Shown piece after piece: positions 12,827-27,200 of a stretch of 64,000 nt of DNA. Made by a program: the position numbers and the translations under genes. Positions within the stretch are counted from its first letter, which is position 1. Each line of letters starts with the position of its first letter. Origin of the DNA: Mesostigma viride (lineage: Eukaryota > Streptophyta > Mesostigmatophyceae > Mesostigmatales > Mesostigmataceae); NCBI GenBank assembly GCA_009746045.1, contig RPFO01000086.1, positions 1,228,397 through 1,292,396 of the forward strand, read 5' to 3'. The notes beneath the pieces were generated by a model. The model saw only the letters and a program-made list of their open reading frames with translations, did not search any database and had not been told where the DNA came from.

Positions 12827-14676
12827 ATGCCTACCCGATCAAAGCCGATAAGGGCATGGGAGGGATCAGATGATGAGGAGCAGGCAGAAGGGCTCCGGGA
12901 GCTAGAGAGCCGCTTGGATACAGATGGTCAGGAACCGGTGGAGGATGAGCCACCGGAAGACAAGCGTTCACGTCGTCGCCTCAGCACCTCATCCGCTATT
13001 TCTGCGAGGAGCGACGCTGTTTCTGAGAATGTTAAGAGAGCCTCTCGTGCTCCTTCCCCCGCTCCCAGCCGGCCGGCCACGGCGAGGCCACAGCCAAGAG
13101 CCGATGATAGCGTGCCTGATGTAAGGGCGGAAACTGCGAGGGGGAAGCGACCTGTTTCTGCCACTGTCAAACGACCAGACAAGCAACGGACGGTTGCTGT
13201 AACCAACCTTGTGTTCGATGCGGCTGGTGAGTAGGTGAATGGGTTGCCATGGCGTCATTTTTCGCGGAACACTGTGTCTTGGGGGGGGGTCATTTGCGGG
13301 CCCCATTCGTATATACCGAGGCACGTGGTGAGTAGGTTCTACTTTTATCCACCGTGGGTTGCACTGAAGTATGAAATTGCTCGTCACCGCTGTGGTTGAT
13401 TGGAAAACACCGCCTATATTCTTCATGTTCATCCCCCCTTTGTCCCCAACCATTTAATTGTGATGTTTTATCCCCTGTGTAAGGAATCTGGCCCATCCAC
13501 ATACCATTTTCACTGGGTGGACCGGGACCTACATGCCACGCTGGCACAGTGACATCCGTACTTGTGTGGGTGTGAGCGCCAGTAGCTTCTGCGAGGTATG
13601 CTTAAATGGCTTTTGGCATATATAACACGTATGATAAAAATGTAAATAATTGAGAAGCTGTTTCGCATGCTGTGGACGGATGCCCCATTACAGGGTTGGG
13701 ACCACGTCAAAAACAATTTGTCCGAGTAGCTCTGAAGTAACGGGGGTATTTACGATCCAAGCAAGCTCATAAACCGTTCACACCAGGGATCCTTCAGCTG
13801 CAGTGCAGCTGGAGACGAATGGGCCTCTGGGGCTTGCTAGTTTGGGCTGTACCCTGTCCTGACCACCACATGGCATGCTCCTTGTCCTCTTGGATATTGG
13901 ATACCGCCATACGCGTTGTGTGTTGCTACATTCCCTCGTACCTGTACCTGGGGTGCATTGCGTTGCCTCCACGTGCATGCCATCGCTACATAAGTAATGA
14001 CGCTTTGTTGTGCTCGTTTATAGCACCTCATGTGCCCGCCTTGACTAGCATGGGATAAGAACATCGTTGGTGTTTCCTTGCCTCCTGTCCCTCCGATTGT
14101 TTTCACCTCCTAAGCCAGCGCCCAACGTGGGTTTAGGGTTTGGGCCATATGGAGGAGAGGTGTGGCATTGGAGGCGGGGGGTGGGGAGGGGTGGGTGGGG
14201 AGAAGGGGAGGAAAAGAGCAGGGTTGCCTGATCCAGGGGAGACCTGGAAATCACAGTGCCAGTTTGACACGAATCCCTTGGCAGCAGGATGGGCATGCTC
14301 TTTTTTTGCCTGATTAGGGCAGGACTCATGGCCATGTCAGCCATGCACCTATTTCCCCCTCCGAATCGGTGCTGCCTGTATTGTGAAAAACTAAACGTGA
14401 CCCGGAGGCCCGTTCCGGCATGACCACGCGCCGCGTGAACTGTGTGTGCAGGCGCCCAGTACAAGTTCTTGGAACCTCCCCAGCTGTCGCCCATGTCCGC
14501 ACACGCAAGGACCGCCGCGCCACATGGGGGTGGGGTGGCGGCCGCCGAAGCGCGAGCGAAGTCAGCCCGTACGGGAGACAGTGAGGCCATGGCGCGACAG
14601 GTGGGTGCGGGCAACCGCTTTTCCATCCGCCACGGGGTTATGGAAGGCTTGTCTAGCTGGCAACAGACAGGCTGCA

Positions 14677-14710
<34 letters not shown>

Positions 14711-17700
14711 TACTGGCTATCCTCTTTGGATGTTGGAATACTTTGCGGCTCGTGCTTGTGGCCCCTCCACCCAGTTGAGTAAATTTGCCAATTATATATA
14801 TCTATGTACTCAAACGTGTAGGATGTGCAGAAACTGAACTCGGTGTCCATGTGGTTGGGCTGTCATGCCTTCCCTTGGAGTGTGATGGGCCAAGGTCGCT
14901 GTGTGTGTTTCAGAATTAGGCACACCCGCAGCCAGGAAATCTTCTCGACAGTTGGAGCTCAGGCCATGGTTAGTGGGTGGGTGGTCGGGGCTAAGTGTGC
15001 GAGGGTATCCCGACCAGTGCTGGTGCACTGGGGTTTGCTAGTGTGCGGGTGTGCCCATACATCACATCGAGCGATCGCAGCAGTGGTGCTTACAACTGGA
15101 CACTCCTTGCCGTAAGACAACAGCACGCTGATCACGCGATGCTGTTGTTAGCGTAACTTTCGATGTCTCGCTCTGAGCGTTAGCCGTCTATTTTTTCAAT
15201 GTACAAGGCTACGCATTCATCTCCGTCATCCTGGAAGGCTTGACAAACGCGGATAAGACAACAGGAGGCTCGAGCTACCATGGTCCGGATGCTTCCAGGT
15301 GTCTGGCATGCGCTGGTTGTCTCATTAACGCCATGGTCACTTTAGTATAGTAATGCCATGCGTGCGCTGGTTGTCCCATTGACATGCTTTGTAATGTTTG
15401 TGTTTCCATGTTGCGCCTGTGGGCGGTATGAGTATGTACTTATGTCCATGAGGAAGCAGAGAACTGGAGGGGGTGGGGGACGCCCCGCTTGCCATTCGTG
15501 GCATGCTTTCCCTCCATGCATGTTGTTCACATTCTGGCGGTCTGCTTATGCACTGTGGTATGAAGAATAGGTGACTCTGACCCATCGCGTGTGAACCCAC
15601 AATACCACACCTGCCATCTAAAGGGCCCCTTATCTCCGCCTATCTGTCCCCGCCTTGTCCCCTATCTCCCCTTATTCCCCCATCACATTGTCCCCCCATG
15701 TTCCCCTCACCACCTCCTCCTTGTTGCCTCCGCGTCCCTTTCTTCTTCTCGTCCATGCTATCGCCTTTCTGCTGCCAGATGGCGTTCTTGAAGACAGAGC
15801 TGGAAGCCGCGCGCCAAGTGCAGCGTGAGGTGGAGGTGCGTGTGTGCGTGCTCATCGCAGGCTGTCTATCAATTCGTGTTACTAAGCCTGAGAAGGCACA
15901 CTGCCTGTCTCCGCGTCCCCTTACCACCTGCCCCACAAATGCGTGTGCCCTGTCTGCCCCCGAGTCCTCCTTACCCAGGAGCATGCCCAAGCACCAGACG
16001 GGATGCCTTCCTGCACTAGGCATGGCCGCTGCTGGTGTCACGTGCTGAGGCTTGCCCCAAACAGCTGTCACTAATGCTGCTTGGCCCTGTTATTTTTGTC
16101 ACTGGATTGCCCCTGTCAGGTCTCGGTAATTTTGCTTGCTCCTATCGGTTGTCACTAACGCTTTCTGGTCCTATCGGGTGTCTCTAATGCGCTTGCCCCT
16201 CTTTTGTGTTGGTGGTGCTCCGTGCCGGCTCGCATTACCCAGGCCAAGAGCAAGAAACTGGAGAAGGAGAATCGAGCACTTGGCCTGCAGGTGGGTGAGG
16301 GAGGGGCTACAGGAAGGAGGGGCTCACTGCCCAATGGATAGTAGGGTGGTGTAGTGCCCTGTGATGCCAAGGCCTTGCCAGGCCAAAGGGATGCTGTAAC
16401 AACTCTCGTTCATTGCACATGTGTCAGTATCTCCATTTATCGCCATTTTCCCACCTCTACAGATGAAGCAGTGCATGCCCACCATCACCCATCCTTCTCA
16501 CCTTCCTTCCCTTCCCATCCTTCCCACCTTCCATCTCCTCCCATCCTTCCCGACTTCCCAGCGGAACCGTCGCACCTCCTCTGCCCAACCTTCCCATCCC
16601 CTGTCGGCCCCCAGCCTTCCCTTCTCCTGTCGGCCCCCAACCTTCGCATATCCTCAGCTTAACCTCCTCATATCCTCCATTCCCTGATTTCCACATCTTC
16701 TGGCTCTTCCTTTCTCATCTCGGCTGAGCCGCTGCATGCCCTTCTTTGCCCATCTTCTGACTTTTCCCATCCTTCTACCCTCGGCCCTTCCCACCGCCTC
16801 AGCTGAACCACCTGGAGAGCCAGCCGTCACCGAAAGGGCCGCCCGTGGGCAAGCGCGTGGGGGGGCCAGGCCACGACCGTCGGCCCCACACGGCAGATCC
16901 CCGTGGCCACGGCCTCGGGGCCACGGTGCGAGGGAGCCCCGGGCAGGGAGCCACGATGACCCGGGGCGAGCGGTCCAGGGAGGGCAGGGAGGAGCTCGAG
17001 GGCAGGGGGCGGGTGGGGGATACCGCGTCGCAGGCCAGCCAACCGACCACGCCGACGGCCGGTCACAGGTGAGAGTTTTGGTGCCATTTACTACACCATA
17101 CGTATTCACATGCCTTAGTTGGGAGCTTGAGGAGCACTGAGAAGTGCGTGGATCCGTGTATCTGTTGCGGGTGGCAGTGAACCGTAAACCGTCTTGCACT
17201 GCGGAGGGGTGGGGAACACGGTAGCCATGTGGCCCAAGCTGCTGCCATAAAGTCAGACGCTATGGCTGAGGTGTTCAGACAGGGAAGGGCTGTCATTTTG
17301 TCGTGGAGACATATTCGGGGGGGGAATGGGGTGGTTTGAAAATGGGGGGGGGAACGGGGGGGGGAGGCAGAGTGGACCAAGGCTTTTAGTTGGCAATCGC
17401 GGCGTGCGGACAACTGAGATCTGGGGAGAGTTGTGGAGGAGTTGTAAACACTCCATTCATCAGCTGTGTGGACAAGATTGGGCCTCAGTCTCCGCAGTCA
17501 AGGCAAAGTCACGGTATCCACCCTCCGCGCCCTCCCATACATCCCCGCCCTTGCCTGGTCTACCTCCAAGCCGCTGCCCTCACAATTTCACTGCTTGGAC
17601 GGTGACTCCCTCCCACATACACACAGCATGACACTATGGCACATACACACTAGCATATGCTCACATGCAGTTTTGTCAATACTTTCTATGATGTCTACCT

Positions 17701-19023
17701 TGCCACACATTCTCCCTCTCCCTCTTCCTCTCCCTCCCACCCTCCCTCCCTCCCTCCCTCCCTCCCTCCCTCCTCCCTCCCTCCCTCCCTCCCTCCCTCC
17801 CTCCCTCCCTCCTCCCTCCTCCCTCCCTCCCTCCCTCCCTCCCTCCCTCCTCCCTCCCTCCCTCCCTCCCTCCCTCCTCCCTCCCTCCCTCCCTCCCTCC
17901 CTCCCTCCCTCCCTCCCTCCCTCCCTCCCTCCCTCCCTCTCCCTCCCTCCCTCCCTCCCTCCCTCCCTCCCTCCCTCCCTCCTCCCTCCCTCCCTCCCTC
18001 CCTCCTCCCTCCCTCCCTCCCTCCCTCCCTCCCTCCCTCCCTCCCTCCCTCCTCCCTCCCTCCCTCCTCCCTCCTCCCCCTCCCTCCCTCCCTCCCTCCC
18101 TCCTCCCTCCCTCCCTCCCTCCCTCCTCCCTCCCTCCCTCCCTCCCTCCTCCCTCCCTCCTCCCTCCCTCCCTCCCTCCCTCCCTCCCTCCTCCTCCCTC
18201 CCTCCCTCCCTCCCTCCCTCCCTCCCTCCCTCCCTCCCTCCCCCTCCCTCCCTCCCTCCCTCCCTCCCTCCCTCCCTCCCTCCCTCCCTCCTCCCTCCCT
18301 CCCTCCCTCCTCCCTCCCTCCCTCCCTCCCTCCTCCCTCCCTCCCTCCCTCCCTCCCTCCCTCCCTCCTCCTCCCTCCCTCCCTCCCTCCCTCCCTCCCT
18401 CCCTCCCTCCCTCCCTCCCTCCCTCCCTCCCTCCCTCCCTCCCTCCCTCCCTCCCTCCCTCCCCCCCCCCTCCCTCCCTCCCCCCTCCTCCTCCTCCCTC
18501 CCTCCCTCCCTCCCTCCCTCCTCCTCTCCCTCCCTCCCTCCTCCTCCCTCCCTCCCTCCCTCCCTCCCTCCCTCCCTCCCTCCCTCCTCCCTCCCTCCTC
18601 CTCCCTCCCTCCCTCCCTCCCTCCCTCCCTCCCTCCCTCCCTCCCTCCTCCCTCCCTCCTCCCTCCCTCCCTCCCTCCTCCCTCCCTCCTCCCTCCCCTC
18701 CCTCCCTCCTCCCTCCCTCCCTCCCTCCCTCCCTCCCTCCCTCCCTCCCTCCTCCCTCCCTCCCTCCCTCCCTCCCTCCCTCCCTCCCTCCCTCCCTCCC
18801 TCCCTCCCTCCCTCCCTCCCTCCCTCCCCCTCCTCCCTCCCTCCCTCCCTCCCTCCCTCCCTCCCTCCCTCCCTCCCTCCCTCCTCCCTCCCTCCCTCCC
18901 TCCCTCCTCCCTCCCTCCCTCCCTCCTCCCTCCCTCCCTCCCTCTCCCTCCCTCCCTCCCTCCCTCCTCCCTCCCTCCCTCCCTCCTCCCTCCTCTCCCG
19001 TCTCTCTCTCTCTCTCTCTCTCC

Positions 19024-19091
<68 letters not shown>

Positions 19092-22000
19092 TTCTACAAT
19101 GTATTCTCTGCTGTATGTATTTTCTTGCTACCAACCAGCCGGCAACCGGTCATGCCATCCAATACACTCACCTCCCCCTGTTTTTGTTTTGCTATGGCCC
19201 CCCTGACTGCTACCATGTCTGCTTTTCCCTATATACTACCAGCCGGCAATCGATAACGGGCTCTGACGACGAGCCGTCTCCCCAGGGCCACCGCCGACGC
19301 GGTGGCGTGACGTCGTCCAGCACGCGCACACGCCTCAGGCAGGCGGCTGAAGAAGGCAGGCGGATGGGGCTTGAAGATGGTCGGCGGGGGGGGGGCACGG
19401 TGAGGCGGATGGAGACGGGGAATGCGGAGACGCCGGGACAGTCGCACCACGACATGGTGCATGCGCTAGTATTAGTTGTCTAGATTATCATATATACGTC
19501 TAGAGCATCATGGTCTATCCCAGGGCTGGCCCGTGTCATCCCCCAGTGGCTTTTGGTTGAACGTCACAGTCAAGGTCTTTCAACTTACCAGTAGCGCGCA
19601 TCCCATGCACCCGTGTCACTAGAAGCAAAAAGATTGCTCAGAGAACCACGGCGTCTCGTGTCGTGAGGGAGTCTTCTGTGCATCGTAGAGAGTGCCGTTC
19701 TGGGGCAAGTCTTCTGAGAATGGGGCTCCATCCCTCCGTGTTTTCTGCAGCGTCGTGGCGGCTGCGTGGGCCACGCCTGGCAGTGGCGGCACCTGCCGTT
19801 GTACCCCTGCTCATGCCAGGTGGGTTGGTCATGTCCCCTGGTATGATGCTTGCAGTGGGCACAGTCATCGACTCGTGACTCGGTCACTTCGCGCCTGCTG
19901 CCACTAGACGTTCGCAAAAACTGGGCCAAACAGGACCAACAGGGCCAACCGTGATTATACCACTTCTATCTATACTACATATTGCAGCTGTGGCATGCCT
20001 CTGGCATGAAGGGAAAAAAGGGTCTCTTCCCTGTCATCCTGTTGTGCACATACAGGGATTCAAAGCACTCTGGTGCTCCGTGACTCCCCAACGGGAGCAC
20101 GAGATTAATTAATTAATTAATTATTCTATTCTACTACTAAACTGCTCTTAGTTTACTAGTATACTACTACTGCTATACTACTATACTGCTATTACGACTA
20201 CTGCTATACTACTATACTATTACGACTACTACGACGACGACGAGGACAACGACTACCACTACCACTACCACTACCACTACCACTACCACTACCACTACCA
20301 CTACCACTACCACTACCACTACCACTACCACTACCACTACCACTACCACTACCACTACCACTACCACTACCACTACCACTACCACTACCACTACCACTAC
20401 CACTACCACTACCACTACCACTACCACTACCACTACCACTACCACTACCACTACCACTACCACTACTACTCTTCTGTGTGAAGTATATGTTCATAAAATT
20501 CGCCGGTCTGTGCTGCTTCCACCCTGCAGGTGCCCGATGATGTGGCGTCGCTGATGGCGGCGATGCAGGAGGAGATGGCGCTAATGCGTGTGCGCGCCGC
20601 GTCGCAAGCCGAGGAGGTCGCGCGCATGCAAGCGCTGCTGCAGCAGAGCACCGCTGCAACCGCCGCCGCCACCACCGCCGCGGCCACCGCCGCCAAGCAG
20701 GCGAGCGAGCTGCAGGCGAGACTGCTGTCGCGGCTGATGCCGGTATCAGAAGACGCAGGGGCACCCTGGGGGGGATCCGCAGCAGGGCGGGGGGGTCGGG
20801 GCGGCAGCAACGGGAGCCACACCCCTTCTCATTCCATTCACAGCAACGGAAGGGAAGCTCCATCTGGCTCCTTTCGTGTGGACTCTGATGAGAGCGGGGG
20901 AAGCAGCGATGAGGAGGTGGGCGTGGTGGTCCACCGCTCAGGTCCGCGCGGAGGGGAACCGTGGGAGGATGGGGCGGTTGCGGGTGGCAGGTACGCCCGT
21001 GGTAGGGTCAAGGGTCAGTTGAGGATCCTAGGGTGCTAGTAGGATCTGGATGCTGGTCACTGCAGCCGGCGGCCTCGCGATCTGCTTTGCTTGCGTGGAC
21101 AAGCCGTGCACCTACACAGAGAAAGCTAGACATCGTGGGCAAGCGGCGCACCACGCATTTGCTTGTAGTGGCCAAGGTGCATTTGCATGTAGTGGCCAAG
21201 GTGTGTTTGCTTATAGTGGGCCCAAGGTGCATTTGTTTTTAGTGGCCAAGGTTCTTGTGGGGACTGATGGAGTACAACTAAGCGTTCCTGAGAATTGTGT
21301 TGTGCTACCTTCCTCTGTGCATTCATCGAACCAGGCCTGAATTTCCTCGGCCTGGCTCTTGCATCCACCTTGCTAAACACCTCCCTGCCAAACATCCCTG
21401 TGGATGCCCATTCCAAATCTGCCTGCCTTGCTTGTGTACTCATTCGTACGCGCGTGCATACACGCACGCGGCGACTACCGCTCTCACCATCTGCTCTCGA
21501 CCCGCCAGCGCCCGGCTAGAGCCCTCCAACTCGCAGCGCCGCTTTGTTGTGGACTGCGAGGTGAACGAGATCCCATCGCCGCACACCGCGGGCGTGACCG
21601 ACGCCAGGAGCGACTCCCCCGCCGGCAACTCGCTGTCCTCCAGTGGGGGCCGACGAGGGAAGACCCGGCCGTCGTCCTCTCTGGAGCCCGAGGGCGAGGC
21701 CATGGTGGATGCGCGGCGGTCCTCTCAAGGCACGGGGGCTGGTGACCGTGCCAGCAGCAGCAGGAGCGTCCGTGGCAGCGGGGCACTGGAAAACGTCACA
21801 CGCTCGAGGGCATCGGACCGGGGGGCCAGCGCCACGGATACCAGTAGAGGGTTGGTGGGCGCTGAGGACGCATCGACCATGGGTGCAGAGGGTGACGGAG
21901 ATGATGGCGAGCCGTTGGCAGTGCTCATGGGGCGGGCGATGGCAGAGCTGGAGCGTGTGATGGTTCCGGCGCAGCGGCGGGTGGTGGCGGTGCTGCGTGA

Positions 22001-24193
22001 CGCGTGCCGGGATAATGCCGTCTCCGAGGTGAGGGTGTGGGTGTGCTGGCCTGTCATGTACATCCCGTCCCACTGGAAAGATGTGCTAGTGCAAACTCAA
22101 CTTGCAGAATGAAACCAGCCAAAGCACCAACACAAGATCAAATCCAACCCAAGCCAACTTAAAAACCATTTTGGGGAGGACTTTTCCAGAGGCTGAGCTA
22201 TCTGTGTTGTGGCTAATGGAAGAAGGCGGCATGTATTTGCGACCAGAGGGGGCGCTTCCAGGGATCCTCTTAGGGCCCAGGGAGTGCGTTGCGCTGCCGG
22301 TAGCAGCAACAGCTACTAACACTTACGTAGCAATAAGGAGTTACGAGTGGCAACCTGTTCGCAAGTTTTCTTTTTCTGTTTAGAAAAATCCTAATTTGTC
22401 CTGTCTTCTTGCTTGAAGACGGATGGCCATGGGGGTGTTTTTTCCTTGGACAGCATGCATGTGCATCCCGGATGTGGAAGTAAGTACGTAAATAAGTACT
22501 TGCATGTCATGCGCATGGGCATGCCACGGAGTACTATGCAAAGCTCAAAATATTTACACGAAATCCCGCGTGTTGAGCTGGTCCCCCAATTCCCATCCAG
22601 TCCAGAAGCCTTCCCCCTAAAGCCCCGCCACTGTACCCCAGATGCTCAGAGCCAGCACCGGTCCCCTTTCTCTTCTCTTGGTTGCTCGAGATAGCAATTC
22701 GCCCCCCTTTATCTTGCTTGCTCGAGATAGCAATTCGCCCCCCTTTCTCTTGCTTGCTTTAGATAGCAATTCGCCCCCCTTGCTCTTGCTTGCTTGAGAG
22801 AGCAATTCCCATAAGAGTGCCAGCACAGCGCACGCTCCCTTGTTGACAGCCCTTACGCGCACAACCCTCGGATGAAGTAAATGTAATGGCGGGTCGGGCT
22901 TGTCCATATCCACCGCCCAAGCGTTAACCCCATGATGAGGCTGGACGAGGACCCTCACGTTGACATTCCCATACATAAGCAATTGACATGTGGATTATGG
23001 TGGCTGAACCGCAACCATGTGGTGCCCCCCCCCTCGGATACACCAGCGCGAACTGGCCGACATCCGTGAAGCGATGGATCAGCTGACGCGTGGCGTGCTC
23101 GGGGCGCTGGAGACGGCGCGAGGGTGCGGGATGCAGGAGCTGGCGAGGGCGCGCGCAGACGGCTATGTGTCCCCCACCGAGAAGCGGCTGCTGCGGGACA
23201 ACCTGCTGCTGCTCAGGGGGCGCCTGGACGCCCTGGTGGCGCAGTTCCGGGAGGAGGTGTGGCCGCTGGCCCTCCTTTCCTTTCCAGTGCAAGATGCCTT
23301 TTGAATATCCCTTGTTTATGCTGCCGCTTGTCATCAGTCACTGTGCACTCACTTGTTGTGCGAGATACCTCTCATTCATCTTGCTTCTGCTTCCGCTGGT
23401 TACTGTGCTGCTCTCTTGCTTCTGCTGCCGCTTCTCATAAGTCGTTGTGCACTCTCTTGTTGTGCGAGATACCTCTCATTCATCTTGCTTCTGCTTCCAC
23501 TGGTTACTGTGCTGCTCTCTTGCTTCTGCTGCCGCTTCTCACCGTGCGGCTACGTCACACATCTGAAGCCTTGCGTGGTAGAGGCTTGTGGCAGTGGCAA
23601 CGGCAATGGCAGTTCAGTTACAAGTTACAACACCTACCGTGGCAAATCATTGCATGGCATGGTAAAGGTGACATTTTAGCATTTACCTCGAATCACGAAC
23701 GACCAGTCACGCATCTGCTGATCAGCCGTCCTGTCCACAGTACCGGCAAGCTGGAGCTGCCAACATCAGAAAGGCAATCCTCTGTGGGAGGACGTGTCAG
23801 CTCTGTGGCCACTGTGCCTGTTCTGCTGTCACTAGTACGTCTCCCTTGCGATGCCTGGAGTGAGAATATGTGTCTTTGCGCGGACATGCATGTGTACATT
23901 TGTGTGTGTCAAACGACGGGCATCGCGTGAAAGCAGAGGTGCATGCCCATTTGTCATTCTGCCGCCCATCAATCTCCCAAATTCACAACACAGCCCTTGT
24001 GTGCACCGTCGGTGCTTTGGGCACCTCCAAGACAGGATTGGGCCATTTCTACTTGCATCAAGTCATTTTTTCCTTGCCCCATCCCCACCGTCATGCGCAG
24101 AGTCACGCGTAGCTTACTTTGGGGTTCCCTCTCCCTTGGTCTGCTGCACGGCACCACATTCCAACTCGCCCCCCCCTTTCCCCCCTTTCCCCG

Positions 24194-24278
<85 letters not shown>

Positions 24279-27200
24279 AGGTCACCGTGTACACGTCACG
24301 GCTGGCAGAGGCGGAAGGAGTGGCGCGTGATGCCGACACGGACGCCAGCGCCCAACATGGGTCCGTCCCCATGGCCGCGTTGGTTGCGGCACTCAGCAGT
24401 GGGCGCGAGGCCGTGGAGACCCGCTGCCTTGAGATCGCGGCCGAGGTGCAGCGGGCGCTGGATGACCCGGCGGCAGACCTGGGCGCGGCGTTGAAGGTGG
24501 CGGATGAAAGCATCGGGCGCGCGATGGACATGGCCTGCGGCGCGGTGGTGAAGGCCATCCTGGCGGCAAAGGTGCGGCAGGCGGGAGTAAGGGCAGTATG
24601 GTTAGAAACTAGTTCCCATGGGAGCAGTGTAGGGGTGTGAGAGCAGAGGCGTGTTCAAACCATTTATAAGTTAAAATGTTTTCTTCCAGGTTTTGGGCGT
24701 CCATTGGTTCGTAGGCCGCAGACAGGGCCTTCCCTGATGGGATGACGGAACGAGGTGGCGACATGCTGAGGCAGAGACAAGGGGTGCCAAAGGGGTGGCA
24801 GCAGATAAGGTTCAGGAGCAGACGGTCGATTGTCCTCATCACCCCTGGATGATTGATTGTCCCCATCACCTCTGGCCGGTCAATTGTCCTCATGACCCCT
24901 TGAACACCCAACAGAAAGCTCACGAACAGCCCGCGATGTCAGCAGTACTCACGGGTATTATCATCCCCTGGCATCCTTTTCATCCGTGCCCCTGCAGCTC
25001 GTCTTACTATCGCATATATGTATCTTGTCTCATGATCGCATACGTGTATCTTGTCTCATGACCGCTTATACTTAAGTTATCTTATGACCGCATCACACGG
25101 TTCCAGGTTTCATATTCCTCCCAGCTACAACCTGCCTGCTGTACCTCTCAGCATCACGCCTTCCGCCCATCTCTGTAACAGCAACGCTGACTGCCCTGCT
25201 GCTTGGCTCATCGCGTGCACTGTGGCCTTCCCGGCATGTCTGTCTGCTCTTATCCTGTCGCCTGGCGGTAACTCTAAAATCGCAGGAGGACGGTGCGGTT
25301 GATGACAGCGAGCAGCGCACCCTGCAGGCGCTGGTCACTTGGGCGGATCTAGCAGTGATGGCGGCCATAGACCACGTCAAGCCCGCGGTGGTGAGCAGCG
25401 GATTACGATGCCTATCGTTCCTGGTCCTTATGACGCCCCTGGTCACTGTCTCGTGATTGTTCATCCGACGGACAGTTTTTGGACCGTTCTGGCCGCTTCG
25501 TGGGTCCGAGCAGATAGACTACTTTTGTTGATTATTAGCTCTGTGTTAAACTATAAACATTTTGGTGGCTGTGTGCTGCCAAAGTCATATGTATGCACGC
25601 GATGTGTACACCGCTGCTGGTTGTCTAATTGACATAAAACTGGCTCACAACCAAGTTCGGGATGGATTGGTGTGGTTCCAGATGCAGGACCCGATGTGAA
25701 GGTGGAATGGTTTGTGTTGCAAACTAAAGCTCGCACGTCCCGCTAACACCCGGACCCTGAAGTTGCGGGATGGGCTGGGTGTCAGCCGGGCTAATGCTGC
25801 CATGCTACGACATGGCGGGAACGAGAATCGTAGATCTGTGGGGGCGACCCCACATGTTTGAACTATGCTGCACGATGCATTGTGTATTTGCACCCTTCCT
25901 ACGCTGTCCATTTGAAGTCCTACTCTCTACCAGGAAAGGACTGCCTTTTATAATGCCCGTGTCACCCAGAGCATAAGTGCTGTTGGTAGGAAGGAACAGG
26001 CTTGAGCATGCCTCCCACGTTGTGTGTGCCAGCAAACGGACATGTCGGACATTGGCTGATGCCTTAGAGGTTTTCTTTCTACTGTCACTGAAGTTTTATT
26101 CCAGACCTGCAAACCCCCTTCTAACCTTAACTGCTTCCAAAAACCCACCTTCTCCGCGCACTTTCGCCCACACCACTTAACCTGTGCACACACCCCACAT
26201 GCCCAGGTCCACGCCATGTTCTGCGTGCTCACCGCTTCCGGGGACTCTGCGGGCCTTGCCGGCCAGAAGGAGGCCGTGAACGGCGCCGCGGAAGCCGCCC
26301 GGGCGCAGCTGCGGGATCGTATGGTGGCGGTGCAGTGCGAGATTGCGGCGGCGCTCCAGCGGCCGCCGGCAATGAGGCCGTGGGAGGGCAACGGGCTGGC
26401 CCCGTTGTTGCATCGGCTTAAGACCGTGGCGCTTGGTTGGGAGAATAAGGTGGGAGGAAACGGGGTGGCAGGCCTTCGCCAGTATTCAAACTATGGGAAC
26501 CAAACTCTGTGGCGTGCTGGTTCGCAAGAGCTTTCTTTGTAGCCCTTTGTTGCTTGCTCTCTCTGAGGTTACCTGATGTGCCCCTTGGTCTCGTGGGCGG
26601 GTGCACCCATGATGACGATGACAATGACCTTGGAGGGGAATAGCTGCCAGCGTTGGCCCCAATCAACAAGATGAGGCAGAATTCTCCCGATCACAGGACA
26701 GGGGGGTGTGCAATCAGCCAGCTATACATGCTAGCAAGAGCTCTATGCCCTTATTCCCCGCAACAATGTCATAGTTTTGTCATTTAAGCGATCATGCTTG
26801 CACACAGGGTTGCAGGTGCCTTATACATGTCAGCTCCTGACTGACTGTAACAATAGCATGCCTGCAGGGCTATGGCTACCTCCATTTCTGGCGGCCACAC
26901 CTACCACCCCCGATTTCCCATGTGCCACCTCTACCATGTCCCCTTATCCATGTTCGTAAAGTTCGATGTTCTCTTTCCAGCCACAATCTGCAGCTATTGG
27001 GGGTTCTTGCTGAGGTCCTTCTATTATTTGATGTTTTGATATTCTTATTCGGCATTTTAACTACGCTTCCAGGCCCCCTGTGTCTGTGCACTTGACAGGT
27101 GGCATCCATCGAGACCGAGGTGGCTCGCGCCGTGTATGGGGAAGCGGCGGCGTTTGACGTCTTTGTGCGCGTGCAAGGACAGATCATCCAGCAGGCACTG

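Noticed and set aside
17466-19483. Two overlapping plus-strand frames of about 600 codons and one minus-strand frame of 479 codons rich in Pro/Ser/Leu or Arg/Glu/Gly
   Set aside because: They exist only because CCCT/CT repeats contain no stop codons. The last 71 codons of one frame are real exon 8 of the EF-hand gene (19243-19456).
20204-20863. Minus-strand poly-Gly-Ser and poly-Val frames
   Set aside because: They are translations of the (CTACCA)n microsatellite; the strand with phase-consistent exons is the other one.
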